Source: an uncultured Lachnospiraceae bacterium
GTDB taxonomy: Bacteria; Bacillota; Clostridia; Lachnospirales; Lachnospiraceae
Length of the DNA: 64,000 nt
Assembly (NCBI GenBank): GCA_910576535.1
Contig: CAJTKK010000003.1
Location: 1-64,000, forward strand
Direction of reading: 5' to 3'
Notes under the pieces: model-generated
Told to the model about the DNA's origin: nothing
What the model saw: only the letters and a program-made list of their open reading frames with translations
The model's database searches: none
Shown: piece by piece, positions 60,516 to 64,000 of the stretch
Position numbering within the stretch: the first letter of the stretch is position 1
Layout of the letters: each line of letters opens with the position of its first letter
Translations under genes and position numbers: made by a program

Positions 60516-61559
60516 TCAGCCCGCATGAAGCATTACTATTTTCCTTACAAACGGTATGTGGTCAGCCACAAATGCTCCAAACAGACTGACTATGAAAATA
60601 AATATTGTCATGACAGGTATGGAAATGACCGCCGGATATGAAACCGTTGTGATCCCCACAAGATTCAGCTTTTCAAGCACAAACATGTGGAACATGTACA
60701 CAAAAAATGTATAGCGGGACAGCCTTCCCCATATATCCTCTCTTTTTACTTGCTCAAATGCCCTGCCATACTGAAAGCAGACAAACACGGCTATAGTCAT
60801 AACCAGGATATTCAAGGAACCCGGGCTGAACCATCTCTCCACATAGGCGCCGGATTTTATACAGTCCCAAATCGTCAGGAAAGGGGTTAAGAGCAATGCG
60901 ACAATCCCCATTGCATATATACACCGCCTGGCTTTTTTTCCTATATCCGTTATGTTCAGATAATATCCCAATAAAAAGTAACCAAAATTTCCAACCAGAA
61001 TATCAAGCCCCAGGCTGTCAATCCGCGCCTGGAATGTGGACAGGCCAAAAGCATCCGTCAGGGTCGGTATCAAAAACCGGAACAAAATCCACAAAATTAG
61101 GTAATACCGCAAAATTTCCTTTTTAGCGCATATCTGCCTTGCTACCGGAATCACCAGATAAAATCCGCACAAAATCTGGAGAAACCACATATGGACATGT
61201 CCGAAGATAAACCGCTCTACCGCTGCCCGGAATACTTCCATTGAAAAAGCGCCCCTCAGCGTATCCACCGCAATCCCCTGAAACGCATAAAATGCCGACC
61301 AGACATAAAAAAGCGCCACTAGCTTTAAAACACGTTTCCCAACTTTTACATTTTTCCGCTCAGGCGCGACCAGAAAAAGTCCGCTCAGCATAAAGAAAAC
61401 AGGAACCGCAAAGCGGGTTAAACTATTATAAACCGTCATAACCAAAAATTCCCTGCTCCGGACATCCACTACGCTCCAATAACTGGCCGATACATGCAGC
61501 AGGACAATAGAAAAACATGCCGCCACCCTTAAAATATCATATTTTACAACTCTAGACAT
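60516..61559 (-). CDS. Integral-membrane acyltransferase family protein
   Basis: A 347-residue, roughly ten-helix membrane protein. It begins KYDILRVAACFSIVLLHVSASYW, the acyltransferase 3 start with the catalytic-type histidine, and contains FAVPVFFMLSGLFL and YFLLGYYLN. Probably O-acylates a surface glycan or teichoic-type polymer. GGGGTGA precedes the ATG. It is 155 bases upstream of the similar gene at 59218 on the same strand; the two differ clearly in sequence and are not recent copies. Confidence 0.88.
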   Translation of the reverse strand: MSRVVKYDILRVAACFSIVLLHVSASYWSVVDVRSREFLVMTVYNSLTRFAVPVFFMLSGLFLVAPERKNVKVGKRVLKLVALFYVWSAFYAFQGIAVDTLRGAFSMEVFRAAVERFIFGHVHMWFLQILCGFYLVIPVARQICAKKEILRYYLILWILFRFLIPTLTDAFGLSTFQARIDSLGLDILVGNFGYFLLGYYLNITDIGKKARRCIYAMGIVALLLTPFLTIWDCIKSGAYVERWFSPGSLNILVMTIAVFVCFQYGRAFEQVKREDIWGRLSRYTFFVYMFHMFVLEKLNLVGITTVSYPAVISIPVMTIFIFIVSLFGAFVADHIPFVRKIVMLHAG

Positions 61560-61894
61560 TCACCCCATCCTTTCTCTTCATTACATTCCGCTTTCATTGT
61601 CCCATTTTCTAATATTATTCTAAGCGCCCTATTATGTCAACATGAATACCCCTGATGTTTCCATCCATACAGTATGTATTATCCCGTTTACACTTCCTAT
61701 AAGTATTGAAAAAGACAAGCCTCCCCTGGCTTATCTTTCCCGTTTCAGCATGAAGGCTTAAACGATCCTTTCCTTTCTGCTTATCCTTATTTATCTCCCT
61801 TTTCGGGAAAGTGTTCCCGGTGCATAAATTTTTCTTTTTAAAATATATTTCTATGCAAAATCTGCAACAACTTAACAGTTCTATAAACCGGAAT
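61560..61894. other. Intergenic region with the cysteine hydrolase terminator
   Basis: No gene seen in these 335 bases. It holds the terminator at 61706-61732 and the 5' region of the acyltransferase gene. I see no clear promoter. Confidence 0.4.
61706..61732 (-). terminator. Terminator of the cysteine hydrolase gene
   Basis: On the minus strand AAGCC (61732-61728) pairs with GGCTT (61721-61717), then GTCTTTTTC. It lies about 160 bases after the stop at 61895. Confidence 0.6.
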
Positions 61895-62419
61895 TTATCT
61901 ATTCATCAATTCAAGAGTTTTTTCAAATGAAATACATTCTGCGTATCTTCCATTCCACATGAACTCATTATAATATCTATAAGATTTTTCTGCTGTCATA
62001 TACGCATTATCAAGCGTACTGTTTGTATTTGCTGGAACAATCATTTTAAGTCCATGCTCAAAACCACATTTCACTGTTGCATCTATACAATAATCTGTTT
62101 GCAGCCCTACAATAATAATTGTATCTTCATCTTTTTCATGCAGGTAGTCCAACAACCCCGTATCTTTGAAAGCACTGTTTACATTTTTATCAAAAATACG
62201 CTCATTTGGCATTGGCTGAAATTCTTCGTATATTTCATAGCCTAATGCGCCTTTCGTTAATTTCTGTCCAGCACCATCATCATGTCTAACATAAATAACT
62301 TCTATACCATTATTGCGCGCCTCTTTGATTAGTGTTTTAATACGATATACAAAAATCTCAAATTCGTATAAGTCATTAGTCATAATTAAATTTTGAGTAT
62401 CAACAATTAACAATATCAT
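61895..62419 (-). CDS. Cysteine hydrolase, isochorismatase family
   Basis: A 174-residue hydrolase of the isochorismatase/nicotinamidase superfamily. The catalytic aspartate is in MILLIVDTQN (Asp7), the cis-peptide and cysteine in VGLQTDYCIDATV, and the expected lysine is in the ALGYEIYEEF-to-KNVNSAF region. Such enzymes hydrolyse amides or isochorismate; substrate unknown. GGGAG is eight bases before the chosen ATG. The gene is more AT-rich than its neighbours and has no operon partner, so recent acquisition is possible. Confidence 0.88.
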   Translation of the reverse strand: MILLIVDTQNLIMTNDLYEFEIFVYRIKTLIKEARNNGIEVIYVRHDDGAGQKLTKGALGYEIYEEFQPMPNERIFDKNVNSAFKDTGLLDYLHEKDEDTIIIVGLQTDYCIDATVKCGFEHGLKMIVPANTNSTLDNAYMTAEKSYRYYNEFMWNGRYAECISFEKTLELMNR

Positions 62420-62618
62420 TCTATTATCTCCCAAATTCCGATTTATATATTTGATTGTAAAATCTTTATCTATCATATACCATATATATTTATATGTCAT
62501 TTCCCACTGGGTACACAATTCTGAAAAGGGAGTTATTTATCCTATGACTACCCAGCTATATTACTTCAAAATAGAATTTCAGAAAACCAATCGGCAAAAA
62601 TAAAGAAGATGGGATCCT

Positions 62619-62650
62619 GCATGGCGGAAACAATAAATTTTCCGCCATGC
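62619..62650. terminator. Long hairpin after rsgA
   Basis: GCATGGCGGAAA (62619-62630) pairs perfectly with TTTCCGCCATGC (62639-62650), seven bases beyond the rsgA stop. No T-run follows on the minus strand, so it may be a terminator of atypical form or a stability element. Confidence 0.5.
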
Positions 62651-62656
62651 TTTCGC

Positions 62657-63595
62657 TTAATACTTTTTCTGTTCCTGCAATTCCTGATACAAGGCCCTAT
62701 AGTTCTTATACCTGACATGGCTTATCTTCCCTTTTTCCAAAGCCTGCTTTACCTTGCAGCCTGGCTCATTTATATGAACGCAGCCCGAAAAGCGGCAGTC
62801 CGCTCCGTATTCTGCAAATTCCGGGTAATACCTGTGCAAATCCTCTTTTTCCATGGAAAACATCTTTAATGACGTAAATCCCGGCGTATCCATGATATAA
62901 GTGTTTTCGTGAAGGGCTATGATTTCCGAATGCCTTGTGGTATGCTTCCCCCTGTCAATCTTCCTGCTGATTTCCCCTGTCTCCATGCCCGCCTTAGGGT
63001 TCAGGTAATTAATCATGGAGGATTTGCCTACACCGCTTGGCCCCGCTACTGCCGTCGTCTTATTCTGAAGCAGGGTTCTTAATTCTTCCATGCCTTCCCC
63101 GTCTTTGGCGCTTACAAAAAGCACCCGGCGCCCACAGGATGCATAAGCCCTTTGCAGCATTTCCTTTTCTTCCTTTGCGGCTATATCCTGCTTATTAAAG
63201 CAGATAATGCTGCAGAGGCCTTGTTGTTCCATCATAATAAGAAACCGGTCCAAAAGATTAAAATTGGGTTCCGGTTTCACTATTGCAAATATAACAAGAG
63301 CCTGGTCAATATTCGCCACTGCCGGGCGGATCAGCTCATTATGCCTTGGCAGAATGCTGGTAATACTCCCAATCCCAGCTTTCTCATCCAATACTTCTAT
63401 CCATACATTGTCGCCTACTAACGGTTTCTTCTTTTCTTTGCGGAAAATCCCTTTCGCCTTACACTCATAGATTCTTTTCCCTTCTTCCGTATCTTCCCCT
63501 GCATAGACATAATAAAAGCCGGCAATCCCTTTTATAATTTTTCCTTGCAGCATTCCATCTTTCCCGCTTTCCCGCAGCATATCCTTGTCTTTCAT
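62657..63595 (-). CDS. rsgA: Ribosome small subunit-dependent GTPase RsgA
   Basis: Late 30S assembly GTPase. The 312-residue protein has an N-terminal OB fold (KIIKGIAGFYYVY, GDNVWIEVLD), a circularly permuted GTPase (G4 FNKQDI before G1 GPSGVGKSS, then G3 DTPGFTS) and the C-terminal zinc site beginning CRFSGCVH. GCAGGG lies before the ATG; a later ATG at 63553 would give the usual compact MLQGKI start. It follows a PASTA-domain gene by 12 bases, as in the prpC-prkC-rsgA arrangement of Firmicutes. Confidence 0.95.
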   Translation of the reverse strand: MKDKDMLRESGKDGMLQGKIIKGIAGFYYVYAGEDTEEGKRIYECKAKGIFRKEKKKPLVGDNVWIEVLDEKAGIGSITSILPRHNELIRPAVANIDQALVIFAIVKPEPNFNLLDRFLIMMEQQGLCSIICFNKQDIAAKEEKEMLQRAYASCGRRVLFVSAKDGEGMEELRTLLQNKTTAVAGPSGVGKSSMINYLNPKAGMETGEISRKIDRGKHTTRHSEIIALHENTYIMDTPGFTSLKMFSMEKEDLHRYYPEFAEYGADCRFSGCVHINEPGCKVKQALEKGKISHVRYKNYRALYQELQEQKKY

Positions 63596-63607
63596 ATTCC
63601 CTGCCCC

Positions 63608-64000
63608 TTATGTCTCCGGCGTAAACTGTATTTCCCTTGCAATCGTTTTTTGCACAGAAGTCCCTTCCGTTGTTGTCACTTCCCCTGTCTCCGGGTTCGT
63701 GTCCGTCACTGCGTCAGTCGTTACCATATAAGTAAAAGTAACTGTTCCGGTAGCTGAACGGATCCCCGTATAATTTACCGAAATGGGGAAAGAAGCTGTA
63801 TTGGTATTCAGTAGCTGCACCCCGTCCTCCGTGTCGATTGTCACCGTAACATTTAGCCCCTCCCTATATTCCGGGTCTTCCTCCGCCGAGGGGGCTTCTA
63901 TGCTTCCGTTATAGCTATAAGTAGCCTGTTTTGGCCCCAGGCTCACTTGCAAGTCAATCGCTGTACCCGGTTCCACATAGGAGCCTACCGAATAGCTCTG
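63608..64000 (-). CDS. C-terminal part of a PASTA-domain protein, probably PrkC-type Ser/Thr kinase (truncated by window end)
   Basis: Only the last 130 codons are inside the window; the frame continues past 64000. The first residues (SYSVGSYVEPGTAIDLQVSLGP) have the closing V-pPGT-I-L-VS-GP pattern of a PASTA repeat, which binds wall fragments. The final 100 residues are a threonine-rich extracellular domain of beta type ending TIAREIQFTPET. Linked directly to rsgA, as prkC usually is. The kinase domain is not visible, so the name is inferred from context. Confidence 0.75.
   Translation of the reverse strand, partial: QSYSVGSYVEPGTAIDLQVSLGPKQATYSYNGSIEAPSAEEDPEYREGLNVTVTIDTEDGVQLLNTNTASFPISVNYTGIRSATGTVTFTYMVTTDAVTDTNPETGEVTTTEGTSVQKTIAREIQFTPET

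Overview
The window looks like the chromosome of a spore-forming, low-to-moderate GC Clostridium-type Firmicute, most likely Lachnospiraceae. It carries spoIIGA-sigE, sigG and ylmC, a Gram-positive mraZ-to-ftsZ division cluster, class III fructose-bisphosphatase and strong AGGAGG ribosome binding sites. Most genes lie on the minus strand. The placement rests on gene content and protein style only, since no database search was possible.

Bases 1 to about 2,725 are the end of an integrated mobile element: two small ORFs, stem-loops, and a large serine recombinase. The recombinase reads in frame across the element/chromosome junction into the C-terminal part of an ABC-transporter solute-binding protein, giving one 811-residue fusion ORF. 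Native chromosome follows: an ECF sigma/anti-sigma operon with two membrane proteins (3.7-5.8 kb), a DUF1836 protein, a TrpR-like YerC protein, a bactofilin/degenerate LytM pair, a PfoR-like EIIC membrane protein, the NiaR niacin repressor, a cold-shock protein, a eukaryotic-type HisA and a low-complexity lipoprotein (6-12.6 kb).

From 12.7 to 27.4 kb are metabolic and housekeeping genes: fbp, dapB-dapA behind a clear lysine riboswitch, a corrinoid adenosyltransferase, a tandem-OB SSB-like protein, typA, a YhfC protease-like protein, mgtE with a consensus promoter and a possible upstream ORF, a YigZ protein, a class A PBP and a gamma carbonic anhydrase. At 27.6-30.4 kb lie a 48-residue protein gene and a three-gene operon (GHKL ATPase, DUF4325 STAS-like protein, membrane coiled-coil protein) with its own promoter. 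This operon is the best candidate in the window for an undescribed system. gdhA, a conserved helical protein, a Gfo/Idh/MocA oxidoreductase, an SH3 protein, tRNA-Arg(CCG) framed by a 15-bp inverted repeat, and a DUF5688 protein follow.

From 36.5 to 57.6 kb lie three linked blocks, all read leftward except ylmC: efp with the shikimate genes aroQ-aroK-aroE, yqeG and nrdR; sporulation regulation (sigG, ylmC, sigE, spoIIGA); and the division/wall cluster ftsZ-ftsQ-murA-ftsW-murD-mraY-two class B PBPs-ftsL-rsmH-mraZ. The cluster is headed by a promoter with four perfectly spaced GTGG MraZ boxes. It lacks murE, murF, murG and ftsA. The right end has ychF, two integral-membrane acyltransferases, a cysteine hydrolase, rsgA and the 3' end of a PASTA-domain gene, probably the prkC-type kinase.
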